Origin: Cyanobium sp. ATX 6A2
GTDB taxonomy: Bacteria; Cyanobacteriota; Cyanobacteriia; PCC-6307; Cyanobiaceae
Assembly (NCBI RefSeq): GCF_024346355.1
Contig: NZ_JAGQCU010000003.1
Coordinates: 62,001-126,000, forward strand
Direction of reading: 5' to 3'
Length of the DNA stretch: 64,000 nucleotides
The position numbers were made by a program, and so were the translations under genes. This document shows, in pieces, positions 37,954-45,172 of the stretch. The stretch's first letter is position 1, and each line of letters starts with the position of its first letter. A model generated the notes under the pieces. It searched no databases. It saw nothing but the letters and a program-made list of their open reading frames with translations, and was not told the DNA's origin.

Positions 37954-38547
37954 ATGGGGTTCCGCTTTCTGCCCGACGATCCCGTGGCTGCCGTCCGCGT
38001 CCCCGCTGGTCAGTCCGTACTGATCGACTCCAACCTGCACTCGGCCTGCAGTTCCATCGAAGTTCTGGAAGGGGTGGCCCGCGTCTACTGCCCCTGCGAG
38101 GAAACCGAGGGCATGACCATCGCCTTCCTGCAGCCCGGAGATCACCTGCGCACCGATCGGCTGTGCAGCGAGGGCGTGTGCGTGGAGGCCCTCACACCCC
38201 TGTGCTTCCGCAGTCAGGGGGCGATCGCCGACCTCCAGGGCTTCGATGCTGTCAACGAGTGGACCCTGCAGCTGCTGCGCATCCGTCACCTGGGGTCGGC
38301 CGAACAGCGCCTCCATGCCCTGTTGGCTCTGTTGGTGAACAGGTTGGGCCGGCGCTGCGGCGAGTGGTGCGACCTGCCCTTCCGGCTCACCCATGAGCGC
38401 ATCGGCGAGCTGATTGGCACCACCCGCGTCACCACCACCCGGCTGATCTCCCGATTCCGCAGCGCCCAGCTGCTCGAAGTGCCCAGTGGGACTTCAGGGT
38501 TGCGACTGGCACCGTCCCTGATCGAAACAGCTCCTCTGGCGGCCTGA
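37954..38547 (+). CDS. Crp/Fnr-family transcriptional regulator, IdiB-like
   Basis: The 197-aa protein has an N-terminal cupin-like effector domain (VLEGVARVYCPCEETEGMTI, AFLQPGDHLRTDRL) and a C-terminal winged helix with recognition helix FRLTHERIGELIGTTRVTTT near residues 145-165. The effector domain lacks the clear cAMP-binding RxS loop. It resembles small Crp proteins of picocyanobacteria such as the iron-responsive IdiB. The Fur-like promoter and the ferritin gene next door support an iron role. GTG 37951 directly before the ATG is an alternative start. The stop overlaps the next gene. Confidence 0.82.
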   Translation: MGFRFLPDDPVAAVRVPAGQSVLIDSNLHSACSSIEVLEGVARVYCPCEETEGMTIAFLQPGDHLRTDRLCSEGVCVEALTPLCFRSQGAIADLQGFDAVNEWTLQLLRIRHLGSAEQRLHALLALLVNRLGRRCGEWCDLPFRLTHERIGELIGTTRVTTTRLISRFRSAQLLEVPSGTSGLRLAPSLIETAPLAA

Positions 38548-38825
38548 TGGATCTGGCCATGCCCACCGTCACCTCTGCCCACAGCCTGCTCGGCAGCCTC
38601 TGCCGGGAAGCAGATACGTCCCGCCAGCGCTGCCGCCAGCTTCTCCACTGTCTGCAGCGTTGCCAGGATGACCGTCTGGGCACCCGCCTGCGCCTGGAAC
38701 TCGACCACCTGCACCAGCGCCGCCGCGACCTGCTCAGCGCCGCCCGCAGCTGGCAACGTCGCGGAGTCCGGGATCAGCTGGCCCTGGCCTTTCTGATCGA
38801 ACTCTGCAGTCGTCCCCTCACCTGA
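38547..38825 (+). CDS. Small helical protein coupled to the Crp-family gene (92 aa)
   Basis: ATG 38547 shares its A with the regulator's stop codon, so the two are translationally coupled. The product is mostly alpha-helical and rich in Arg, Leu and Cys (SLCREADTSRQRCRQLLHCL, LRLELDHLHQRRRDLLSAAR), with four Cys and three His, which could bind metal. No family is recognised. It ends two bases before the convergent ferritin stop. Confidence 0.6.
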   Translation: MDLAMPTVTSAHSLLGSLCREADTSRQRCRQLLHCLQRCQDDRLGTRLRLELDHLHQRRRDLLSAARSWQRRGVRDQLALAFLIELCSRPLT

Positions 38826-38827
38826 AC

Positions 38828-39403
38828 TCAGGACAGGCTGATCGGGCTGTGGGCACCGGCGCTCAGTTCGCCATCAATCACCAGCAGGGCTGCGGGCTGG
38901 TTCTGCGCAAACCGCACCCGACCCAGCAGATGGGCCGCTTCATGCTCTGCCGCCACCTGCTGCTGCACCGCCGGGTCGAGGAACACCGTGGTGCGCACAT
39001 CACCGCAGCGCTCGGCCAGGGCATAGAGCTGCTGCAGGGAGCTGGTGACATCGGCCTCCATCGCGAACACGGCCGTGAAGATCTCCTCGGCGCCGCTCCA
39101 GCTCTGGCGGGGAGCGGCGAGAGGCTCCAGCACCACGCCCTGGCCACGAGCAATCAGGTAGTCGGCCACGCAGGCGGCATGGCTCTGCTCAGCGAGCGAC
39201 TCCTGTTTGAGGTAGCCGGCAAAGCCACGCAACTCCCGCTCCGCAAACCAGATCGCCAGGGCGAAGTAGGCGGCGCTGGCCTGCCGCTCCAGGGTGAGGT
39301 GCTGATGCAGCCCCTCGATCAGGGTCTCCTCCATGGGCTGGGCCACCGCCCGGCCGGCCGGGCCGGTGGAGATGCGGCTGCCAGTGCTGGAGGTGGTTGT
39401 CAT
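38828..39403 (-). CDS. Ferritin
   Basis: The 191-aa four-helix protein has the ferroxidase ligands in QHLTLERQASAAYFALAIWF (Glu), QESLAEQSHAACVADYL (Glu and His) and a third Glu in FAMEADVT, with AEHEAAHLLGRV at the C-terminal helix. It oxidises and stores iron in a 24-subunit shell. The first 25 residues are a flexible extension; an internal ATG (MEETLIEGLHQHL) is an alternative start. It lies head to head with a SepF-like gene and tail to tail with the Crp-family pair. Confidence 0.92.
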   Translation of the reverse strand: MTTTSSTGSRISTGPAGRAVAQPMEETLIEGLHQHLTLERQASAAYFALAIWFAERELRGFAGYLKQESLAEQSHAACVADYLIARGQGVVLEPLAAPRQSWSGAEEIFTAVFAMEADVTSSLQQLYALAERCGDVRTTVFLDPAVQQQVAAEHEAAHLLGRVRFAQNQPAALLVIDGELSAGAHSPISLS

Positions 39404-39571
39404 GGCAGCTCGCGCAGGGGTCGGAGCCCGAAACCGGGCACGTCACAAAAGATACCCGGACTGGTGATCTGCGCCGGGAACGACTCGTCACAGAAAAGCG
39501 AAGCCCATCTGTAGTCCACGGGCCGGCAGGTTCCTGCCCACCCAGTCTGAACCGAGCCCAGCTGGACCCCC

Positions 39572-39940
39572 ATGCTCACCGACTCGTGGCTCACAGCGCC
39601 GACAGCGGTGGAACCGCAGCCGCGCCGGTGGGATTCACCGGGCTATGGCCGCCAGGTGCTCGTGTTCACACCGCGCAGCTTCTGTGACGCCCGCAGGGTG
39701 ATCGAGGCTGTACGGGCTCACCACACCGTGCTGGTGAACTCAGCCTGGCTGGAGGACAGCCCTGGCCAGCGGCTGATCGATTTCGTGTGCGGGGGCATTG
39801 CCGCGATCTGCGGCCAGGTGCACCGCATCGCCGAGGATGTGTTCCTGTTCGCGCCAGGCGACGTGCTGGTGCACGGGGACCGCGAGGCGGCAGCGCGCCC
39901 AGCCACTGACGCTATGCCCATAGAGGCTTATCCGAAGTGA
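39572..39940 (+). CDS. Short SepF-like protein
   Basis: The 122-aa product is almost only the SepF/DUF552 core: VLVFTPRSFCDARRVIEAVR, VLVNSAWLEDSPGQRLIDFV, CGGIAAICGQVHRIAEDVFL, FAPGDVLV. SepF links FtsZ to the membrane. Full cyanobacterial SepF (Cdv2) is longer, with an N-terminal amphipathic helix and linker that this protein lacks. It is therefore probably a paralogue with a different partner. It stands next to ferritin and peroxiredoxin genes rather than division genes. Confidence 0.78.
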   Translation: MLTDSWLTAPTAVEPQPRRWDSPGYGRQVLVFTPRSFCDARRVIEAVRAHHTVLVNSAWLEDSPGQRLIDFVCGGIAAICGQVHRIAEDVFLFAPGDVLVHGDREAAARPATDAMPIEAYPK

Positions 39941-39947
39941 CTATGGG
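39917..39947 (+). promoter_or_regulatory. Inverted repeat between SepF-like and Prx5 genes
   Basis: CCCATAG (39917-39923) and CTATGGG (39941-39947) are exact inverted 7-mers around the SepF-like stop codon, and a small dyad CTATG-CC-CATAG begins at 39912. A TATGGGTTAGTGT stretch resembling a -10 region follows, 60 bases before the peroxiredoxin ATG. It may be an operator for prx or a weak terminator. Confidence 0.35.
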
Positions 39948-40006
39948 TTAGTGTGGTGTGCATGCCGGAGGGCCGGCAGCCGTTCCTCTTGTTCCAACAG
40001 CGATCC

Positions 40007-40579
40007 ATGGCCGTTCTCGAGCGCGTTCCCAACGTCACGTTCAAAACCCGCGTGCGGGACGAATCCGTGCCCGGGCCCAACCCCTACCGCTGGCAGGACC
40101 TCAGCAGCGACGACATCTTCAAAGGCAGGAAGGTGGTGCTGTTCGCCCTGCCCGGTGCCTTCACCCCCACCTGCTCCTCCAGTCACCTGCCGCGCTACGA
40201 GGAGCTCTACGACGAGTTCCGCGCCCACGGCGTGGATCAGATCATCTGCCTGTCGGTGAACGATGCCTTCGTGATGTTCCAGTGGGGCAAGCAGGTGGGC
40301 GCCAAGAGCGTATTCCTGTTGCCCGATGGCAATGCTGAATTCACCCGCAAGATGGGCATGCTCGTCGATAAGTCGAACCTGGGTTTCGGCCTGCGCTCCT
40401 GGCGCTACTCGATGCTGGTGAACGACGGACACATCGAGAAGGTGTTCCTGGAGCCCGAATTCGGCGACAACTGCCCGATTGATCCGTTCGAAACGTCGGA
40501 TGCGGACACCATGCTGGCCTACATCAAGGGCAGCGAATCTGCCGGCGTCAAAGCTCCGAGGCGGGAGTTCGAGGGCTGA
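40007..40579 (+). CDS. Prx5-type peroxiredoxin
   Basis: The 190-aa product matches the AhpC-TSA/Prx5 group: the peroxidatic Cys lies in [20 protein letters not shown], followed by [19 protein letters not shown] and [20 protein letters not shown]. No glutaredoxin domain is attached. It reduces H2O2 or alkyl hydroperoxides, with glutathione or thioredoxin as donor. ATG 40007 is family-typical, and the frame is open to 39953. Its 3' end overlaps the convergent superoxide dismutase gene by 32 bases. Confidence 0.92.
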   Translation: MAVLERVPNVTFKTRVRDESVPGPNPYRWQDLSSDDIFKGRKVVLFALPGAFTPTCSSSHLPRYEELYDEFRAHGVDQIICLSVNDAFVMFQWGKQVGAKSVFLLPDGNAEFTRKMGMLVDKSNLGFGLRSWRYSMLVNDGHIEKVFLEPEFGDNCPIDPFETSDADTMLAYIKGSESAGVKAPRREFEG

Positions 40580-41285
40580 GCCCGGCGGCCTCGGCATAGC
40601 GCCGGTTCACTTCACTCCAGTTCACCAGCGACCACCAGGAGCGGATGTAATCAGGCCGGCGGTTCTGGTAGCTGAGGTAATAGGCGTGCTCCCATACGTC
40701 CAGGCCCAGCAGCGGCGTGCCCCGCTCGATCCCGCTGAGGTTCATCAGCGGGTTGTCCTGGTTGGCCGTGGTGGTGATCGCCAGATCACCGTTCGGCTTC
40801 AGGATCAGCCAGGCCCAGCCCGAGCCGAAGCGGGCGGCGGCGGCCGCCTCGAATTGCTCTCTGAGGACGTCCGCGGAGCCGAATCTGCCGTTGATGGCCT
40901 CCAGGAGCGCTTCCGAGGGCTCCCCGCCCTCGCCCGCGGGGGCCATGGCCGTCCAGAACTGGCTGTGGTTCCAGTGGCCGCCGGCGTTGTTGCGCATGGC
41001 CTCCGGGAGCCGCCGCGCCCGCCCCTGCAGCTCCTCGAGCGACAGGCCCGCCAGCTCCGGGCGCTCGGCGAGGGCGGCGTTGAGCTTGGCCACATAGCCG
41101 CCGTGGTGCCGGTCGTGGTGGATCTCCATCGTGCGCGCGTCGATGGCGGGCTCGAGGGCATCGGCGGGGTAGGGCAAGGGTGGGAGGCTGAAATCCGCCC
41201 GCGCTGGCGGAGCACCGCTGAGCAGCAGCCCCAGGCAGCACACGGCCACCAGCAGGCGGCGCAGGAGGGGGGTCAGCAGCGGCAT
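40548..41285 (-). CDS. Exported superoxide dismutase (Mn/Fe family)
   Basis: The protein starts with a signal peptide ([20 protein letters not shown], cleavage near ARADF), then the SodA/B fold with ligands in [19 protein letters not shown] and [28 protein letters not shown] and the [11 protein letters not shown] context favour manganese. Mature length is about 205 residues, normal for the family. It should act in periplasm or thylakoid lumen. ATG 41285 starts the signal peptide. An Fe or Ni SOD elsewhere would be the cytoplasmic enzyme. Confidence 0.92.
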   Translation of the reverse strand: MPLLTPLLRRLLVAVCCLGLLLSGAPPARADFSLPPLPYPADALEPAIDARTMEIHHDRHHGGYVAKLNAALAERPELAGLSLEELQGRARRLPEAMRNNAGGHWNHSQFWTAMAPAGEGGEPSEALLEAINGRFGSADVLREQFEAAAAARFGSGWAWLILKPNGDLAITTTANQDNPLMNLSGIERGTPLLGLDVWEHAYYLSYQNRRPDYIRSWWSLVNWSEVNRRYAEAAGLSPRTPASEL

Positions 41286-41348
41286 GGAGGGCCTGTCGGG
41301 ATGCGGCGGCGGTTCTACGCAACAGCTTGAACGCAACAGCCGTGGGCG

Positions 41349-41885
41349 TCAGCCCTGGGCGATCAGCTCCACCAGGGCTGCCGTGGGGGCCGGCCCGAGC
41401 ACCACGATGGCCGTCGCTCCGCTGGCCAGGGGGATCTCCAGCCGCACCGGCCCACCGTCCCGGGGCGCTCTGGCGAGTCCATCGAGGGCGAACTGGGCAC
41501 TGCCCGCCGGAATCGTCCCGGAATCGGGTGGTACCAGTTCTTGGCTGCGGTTGGGAAGGCTCCAGCGGCCGGCGAAGGCATCACGGAGCTCCAGTGCGGC
41601 GCTGTGACTCGGTGCCTGGCCTGGCTGTGGGGCAGGCGCCAGGGCCGTGAGCCGCAGCCGCGCGCCGTCGGGGTAGGCGGGATCGGGCTGATGGAACAGG
41701 CTCACGGCCCAGCGCTGCCCCTGGCCATCGCTGAGGGTCCATCGGGCTGGAGGCTCCGCGGCCCCGAGCGCGGCAGGCCAAAACACCACGGCCATCAGCA
41801 GCACCGCCACCACCACCAGAGCCCGCCCGCCGCGCCGCCGCCGGGGGGTTCCGCCTCGGGCGACGGCCTGCTGGGGATCGGCCAT
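41349..41885 (-). CDS. Exported DUF3122-like protein
   Basis: A basic N-terminus (TPRRRRGGRALVVVAVLLMA) leads into a signal anchor ending LGAAEP. The mature domain has WTLSDGQGQRWAVSLFHQPD, YPDGARLRLTAL and RWSLPNRSQELVPPDSG, with a C-terminal VRLEIPL strand, which I assign to the cyanobacterial DUF3122 group. The function is unknown. ATG 41885 gives 178 aa. It lies 63 bases upstream of the exported superoxide dismutase on the same strand, so the two may be cotranscribed. Confidence 0.7.
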   Translation of the reverse strand: MADPQQAVARGGTPRRRRGGRALVVVAVLLMAVVFWPAALGAAEPPARWTLSDGQGQRWAVSLFHQPDPAYPDGARLRLTALAPAPQPGQAPSHSAALELRDAFAGRWSLPNRSQELVPPDSGTIPAGSAQFALDGLARAPRDGGPVRLEIPLASGATAIVVLGPAPTAALVELIAQG

Positions 41886-42007
41886 GGGTGTGCTGCCGGA
41901 CTGATCGCGCTCCCTGAGCATGCAGCACCCAGCTGCGCTCAGCCACACAACGCCACAAACGATTGCGCTCTATGCGGCTATGGTCATAAAAGTTACGCAC
42001 CGCTGCC

Positions 42008-43129
42008 ATGGTCTCCGCCCCGGACACCGCCATCTCCCTGGTCGCCGCCGCCGGCGGTGGCCCCCTGCTGTTCCGGCAGCTCTTTGACGCCGACACCGGC
42101 ACCTTCACTTACCTGCTGGCCGAAGCGCCCAGCCGTCAGGGCGTGATCATCGACACCGTGTTTGAGCAACACGGGCGCGATCTCTCCCTGATCCGCGAGC
42201 TGGGCATCACCTTGGTGGCCTCCATCGACACCCACGTGCATGCCGACCACGTCACCGGCAGCTGGCTGATGCATGCCGCCACGGGCTGTGCGATCGGCGT
42301 GGCTGCGCTCGGCCGGGCCGAGAACGTGACCCTGCCGCTGCAACACGGCGACCGGGTTCCGTTCGGCAGCCGCCATCTGCAGGTGCGCAGCACCCCGGGG
42401 CACACCGATGGCTGCCTCAGCTACGTGCTCGATGACCAGTCGATGGCCTTCACGGGCGATGCCCTGCTGGTGCGGGGCTGCGGGCGCTGTGATTTCCAGC
42501 AGGGCGATGCCCACACCCTGTGGAGCTCGATCACCGGCCAGATCTTCTCCCTGCCCAATTCCTGCCTGCTGTACCCCGGCCACGACTACACCGGCCGCAC
42601 GGTCACCTCGGTGGTGGAGGAGAAGGCCTTCAACGCCCGTCTCGGCGCCGGTGCCAGCGAACGCGACTTCGTGGGCCACATGGAGAACATGAAGCTCCCC
42701 CACCCCCATCGCATCGCCGAGGCCCTGCCGGGCAACCTGCGTTCCGGCAAACCCACCACACCGCTGACAACCCCGGTGTGGGCGCCGGTGGTCCGCAGCT
42801 ATGCCGGCCTGCCGGAACTCACCCCGGCCTGGGTGGCGGCCCACCGTCAGGACGTGACGATCCTGGACGTGCGCTCCAGCGAGGAACTGGAGGGCCCGGA
42901 TGGTCACGTGGCCGGCAGCGTGGCCATCCCGCTACCCGATCTGGCCGATCGCCAGGCCGAGATACCCGGCGATCGCCCGGTGGTGGTGGTGTGCCACTCG
43001 GGCAGCCGTTCGGCCCTCGCCACCCAGCAGCTGCTCAAGGCGGGGCACTCCGAGGTGGCCAACCTGCGCGGTGGCCTGCGCCGCTGGGCCGACGAGGGCT
43101 ATCCCCTGGAGGGTCCCGAGCTGACCTGA
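42008..43129 (+). CDS. ETHE1-like persulfide dioxygenase fused to rhodanese
   Basis: The N-terminal half (to about residue 235) is a metallo-beta-lactamase-fold dioxygenase: THVHADHVTG (HxHxDH), STPGHTDGC and TGDALLVRGCGRCDFQQGD are persulfide-dioxygenase signatures with Fe(II) ligands. The C-terminal half is a rhodanese domain with active-site VVVCHSGSRSA. Together they would oxidise glutathione persulfide to sulfite and move sulfane sulfur. It heads a four-gene operon, and a TATGGT -10-like element lies 23 bases upstream of ATG 42008. Confidence 0.93.
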   Translation: MVSAPDTAISLVAAAGGGPLLFRQLFDADTGTFTYLLAEAPSRQGVIIDTVFEQHGRDLSLIRELGITLVASIDTHVHADHVTGSWLMHAATGCAIGVAALGRAENVTLPLQHGDRVPFGSRHLQVRSTPGHTDGCLSYVLDDQSMAFTGDALLVRGCGRCDFQQGDAHTLWSSITGQIFSLPNSCLLYPGHDYTGRTVTSVVEEKAFNARLGAGASERDFVGHMENMKLPHPHRIAEALPGNLRSGKPTTPLTTPVWAPVVRSYAGLPELTPAWVAAHRQDVTILDVRSSEELEGPDGHVAGSVAIPLPDLADRQAEIPGDRPVVVVCHSGSRSALATQQLLKAGHSEVANLRGGLRRWADEGYPLEGPELT

Positions 43130-43133
43130 CCCC

Positions 43134-43155
43134 AGCCCCGGCTGAGGCCGGGGCT
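43134..43155 (+). terminator. Strong hairpin after the persulfide dioxygenase gene
   Basis: AGCCCCGGC-TGAG-GCCGGGGCT is a perfect 9-bp GC stem with a 4-base loop, five bases after the stop. It is followed only by CCCGTTTCC, so termination is probably partial. It could set the ratio of the first gene to the three downstream genes or stabilise the upstream mRNA. Confidence 0.6.
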
Positions 43156-43215
43156 CCCGTTTCCACGTTCTGTCCATCCACATCGTTGCCCGATCGCCAA
43201 GCGATCGCCATCCCC

Positions 43216-43755
43216 ATGACCACCACCCGATCCATGCAGCACGCCAGCAGCGTGTCGGCCCACACCCTCGCCGAGCAGCTCGCCAACCGTGAGGTGACGG
43301 TGATCGACGTGCGCGAACCGGTGGAGTACGCCTCCGGTCACATCGACGGCAGCCTCAACATCCCCCTGACCCGACTCCCCCAGGCCGTTCTGCCCCAGGG
43401 GCCCCTGGTGCTCGTGTGTCAGAGCGGCAACCGCAGCAGCCGTGCCGTGCGGATGCTGCAGGCCCAGGGCCACGCCCAGCCGGTGACCGACCTGGAGGGC
43501 GGCGTGCCGTCGTGGGAGCAGGCCGGCCTGGCACTGCGCCGGCTCAAGGGAGCGCCGCTGCCACTGATGCGCCAGGTGCAGATCGCCGCCGGCTCGCTGG
43601 TGCTGCTCGGGCTGCTCCTCCATGCCACGGTGGCGCCGGTCTGGATCCTGCTCAGCTGGATCGTGGGAGCGGGCCTGGTGTTCGCGGGGATCAGCGGCTT
43701 CTGTGGCATGGCCCGTCTGCTGGCGGCCATGCCCTGGAACCGGATCTCCCTGTGA
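43216..43755 (+). CDS. Membrane-anchored rhodanese (YgaP-like, rhodanese plus DUF2892)
   Basis: Residues 15-110 form a rhodanese domain (VIDVREPVEYASGHIDGSLN, active-site LVCQSGNRSSRA). The C-terminal part has two transmembrane segments of the DUF2892 type (IAAGSLVLLGLLLHATVAPV, ILLSWIVGAGLVFAGISGFC). This architecture matches E. coli YgaP, an inner-membrane sulfurtransferase. ATG 43216 follows the dioxygenase gene by 86 bases, and the stop overlaps the TauE/SafE gene by four bases. Confidence 0.9.
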   Translation: MTTTRSMQHASSVSAHTLAEQLANREVTVIDVREPVEYASGHIDGSLNIPLTRLPQAVLPQGPLVLVCQSGNRSSRAVRMLQAQGHAQPVTDLEGGVPSWEQAGLALRRLKGAPLPLMRQVQIAAGSLVLLGLLLHATVAPVWILLSWIVGAGLVFAGISGFCGMARLLAAMPWNRISL

Positions 43756-44594
43756 TCGACGCCAGCTCGGCCCTGCTGCTGGGCGGCGGGACGCTGATCG
43801 GCTTTCTGTTGGCCGTGCTCGGTGCTGGCGGGTCGATCCTGCTGTTGCCACTGCTGGTGAGCGGGGCCGGGCTGCCCACCCGTGAGGCCGTGCCCCTGTC
43901 GTTGATCGTGGTGGGGCTGCTCGCCCTGGCCAACACCCCCCCCTATCTGCGGCGGGGCTGGGTCGCACCCCGCCCCGCCCTGCTGCTGGGGGTACCGGCC
44001 CTCGCTGGCAGCTGGGTCGGCGGATCGCTGGTGAAGGCGGGCGTGATCCCCGAGCCCCTGCAGCTGGCCCTGTTCACGGCGGCGGCGTTGCTGGCCGCCT
44101 GGCTGCTCACCCGTCGTGCCGCCCTGGTGGAGGGTGCCCTCAAGCCCGAGCCCAAGGGGCGGGTTGGGCCCCTGGCCCTGCAGGGGGTGCTGGTGGGACT
44201 GCTCACCGGCATCGCCGGCGTGGGCGGTGGCTTCGCCATCGTGCCTGCTCTGGTGCTGCTGGCGGGTCTGCCGATGGCCGTGGCCAGCGGCACCAGCCTG
44301 CTGCTGATTGCCAGCAATGCTCTGGTGGCCCTGCTGGCCCTCGGCCACTGGCCCAGGGAGGTGCTGCCGCTGCTGATCCCCCTGCTGCTCGGCGGGGCCG
44401 TGGGGGGGGGGGCCGGCCAGTGGCTGGCCCCCCACCTGCCGGAGCTGCGGCTGCGTCAGGGATTCTCAGCCCTGCTGCTGGGTTCTGCGCTGCTCACCGG
44501 CGTGGAGGCATGGCGCCGTCAGATCCCGGCAGCCGAGGCCACCCGCCCTGCTCCTGTCTCCATTCCCTCCCCTGTCACGTCCCCTTCGCCATGA
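43752..44594 (+). CDS. TauE/SafE family sulfite or sulfur-anion exporter
   Basis: The 280-aa polytopic protein has the TauE/SafE start GGGTLIGFLLAVLGAGGSIL, a duplicated motif in the second half (GVLVGLLTGIAGVGGGFAIV) and about eight membrane segments. In this operon it likely exports sulfite made by the dioxygenase, although other family members move organosulfonates. GTG 43752 overlaps the rhodanese stop and TGA 44594 overlaps the next ATG, so genes two to four are translationally coupled. Confidence 0.9.
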   Translation: MIDASSALLLGGGTLIGFLLAVLGAGGSILLLPLLVSGAGLPTREAVPLSLIVVGLLALANTPPYLRRGWVAPRPALLLGVPALAGSWVGGSLVKAGVIPEPLQLALFTAAALLAAWLLTRRAALVEGALKPEPKGRVGPLALQGVLVGLLTGIAGVGGGFAIVPALVLLAGLPMAVASGTSLLLIASNALVALLALGHWPREVLPLLIPLLLGGAVGGGAGQWLAPHLPELRLRQGFSALLLGSALLTGVEAWRRQIPAAEATRPAPVSIPSPVTSPSP

Positions 44595-45037
44595 CCAGCA
44601 CCCGACAGTTCCGCTTCCGGCTGCAGAGCCAGCACCCGGCCCCCGAGCGCACCAGCACCGATCTGGCTGTGCAGTGGTTGAACGCTGAGGACAACTGGGA
44701 GCCTCAGAACCTCAGCCTCACCATGCCAGGGTTCCGGATCTACCTGATCTCCCTGCTGCTCTGTCAGCACTACTACCTGGTGGCCAATGCCCGTGAGCGC
44801 CAGCTTCCCCTGGCACGGGTGGAGGCGGAGTTTTCCGTCACGGCCACTCAGGACTGGATCCTGAAGAGCGTGATCGGCACGTTCCATGTGCAGTTGGATG
44901 CGGGGGATGGAAGAGGCCTGCCGGCACAGGGATCAGAGGCCGACATCGCTGGAATCCAGGAGCGGATGAAGGCCTGCCCGGTATCGCGCAACCTTCAGGA
45001 AGGGGTGGAGAAGATCACCACGATTCAGATCAGATGA
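44591..45037 (+). CDS. OsmC-like protein
   Basis: The 148-aa product matches the OsmC/Ohr fold: LLLCQHYYLVANARERQLPL carries the first Cys and MKACPVSRNL the second (CPVS is diagnostic). Such proteins reduce organic hydroperoxides or handle thiols. Within a persulfide operon the substrate may be a persulfide or polysulfide. ATG 44591 overlaps the exporter stop. Confidence 0.85.
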   Translation: MTSTRQFRFRLQSQHPAPERTSTDLAVQWLNAEDNWEPQNLSLTMPGFRIYLISLLLCQHYYLVANARERQLPLARVEAEFSVTATQDWILKSVIGTFHVQLDAGDGRGLPAQGSEADIAGIQERMKACPVSRNLQEGVEKITTIQIR

Positions 45038-45060
45038 CAGCACAGATGATTGCTGTGATC
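45033..45060 (+). terminator. Possible weak terminator of the persulfide operon
   Basis: ACAGCA (45037-45042) and TGCTGT (45051-45056) pair around an 8-base loop, extended by GAT/ATC across a G-G mismatch, beginning at the OsmC stop codon. There is no T tract, and the convergent tRNA gene follows. Confidence 0.35.
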
Positions 45061-45081
45061 CGATGATGAAGCACACCGAAA

Positions 45082-45155
45082 TGGCTCGGGGGAGACTTGA
45101 ACTCCCGACCTTGGGGTTATGAATCCCACGCTCTAACCAGCTGAGCTACCGAGCC
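45082..45155 (-). tRNA. tRNA-Met (anticodon CAT)
   Basis: The minus strand folds into a complete 74-base cloverleaf: acceptor stem GGCTCGG/CCGAGCC, D arm GCTC/GAGC, anticodon arm with loop TTCATAA, five-base variable loop AGGTC and T arm GGGAG-TTCAAGT-CTCCC. CCA is not encoded. Anticodon CAT allows elongator Met, initiator or lysidine-modified Ile. The paired first acceptor base rules out an initiator, and the overall sequence resembles elongator tRNA-Met. A tRNA-Ile2 identity cannot be fully excluded by eye. Confidence 0.92.
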
Positions 45156-45172
45156 GCGGTGTGTGGAGTGTA

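Noticed and set aside
43190-43210. HIP1 octamers (GCGATCGC)
   Set aside because: About six copies were noticed across the window, too few to claim strong enrichment by eye in GC-rich sequence.
45082-45155. Initiator tRNA or lysidine-type tRNA-Ile for the CAT anticodon
   Set aside because: The 5' base pairs with the acceptor 3' strand, which excludes initiator tRNA, and the overall sequence is closer to elongator Met; Ile2 remains a minor possibility.
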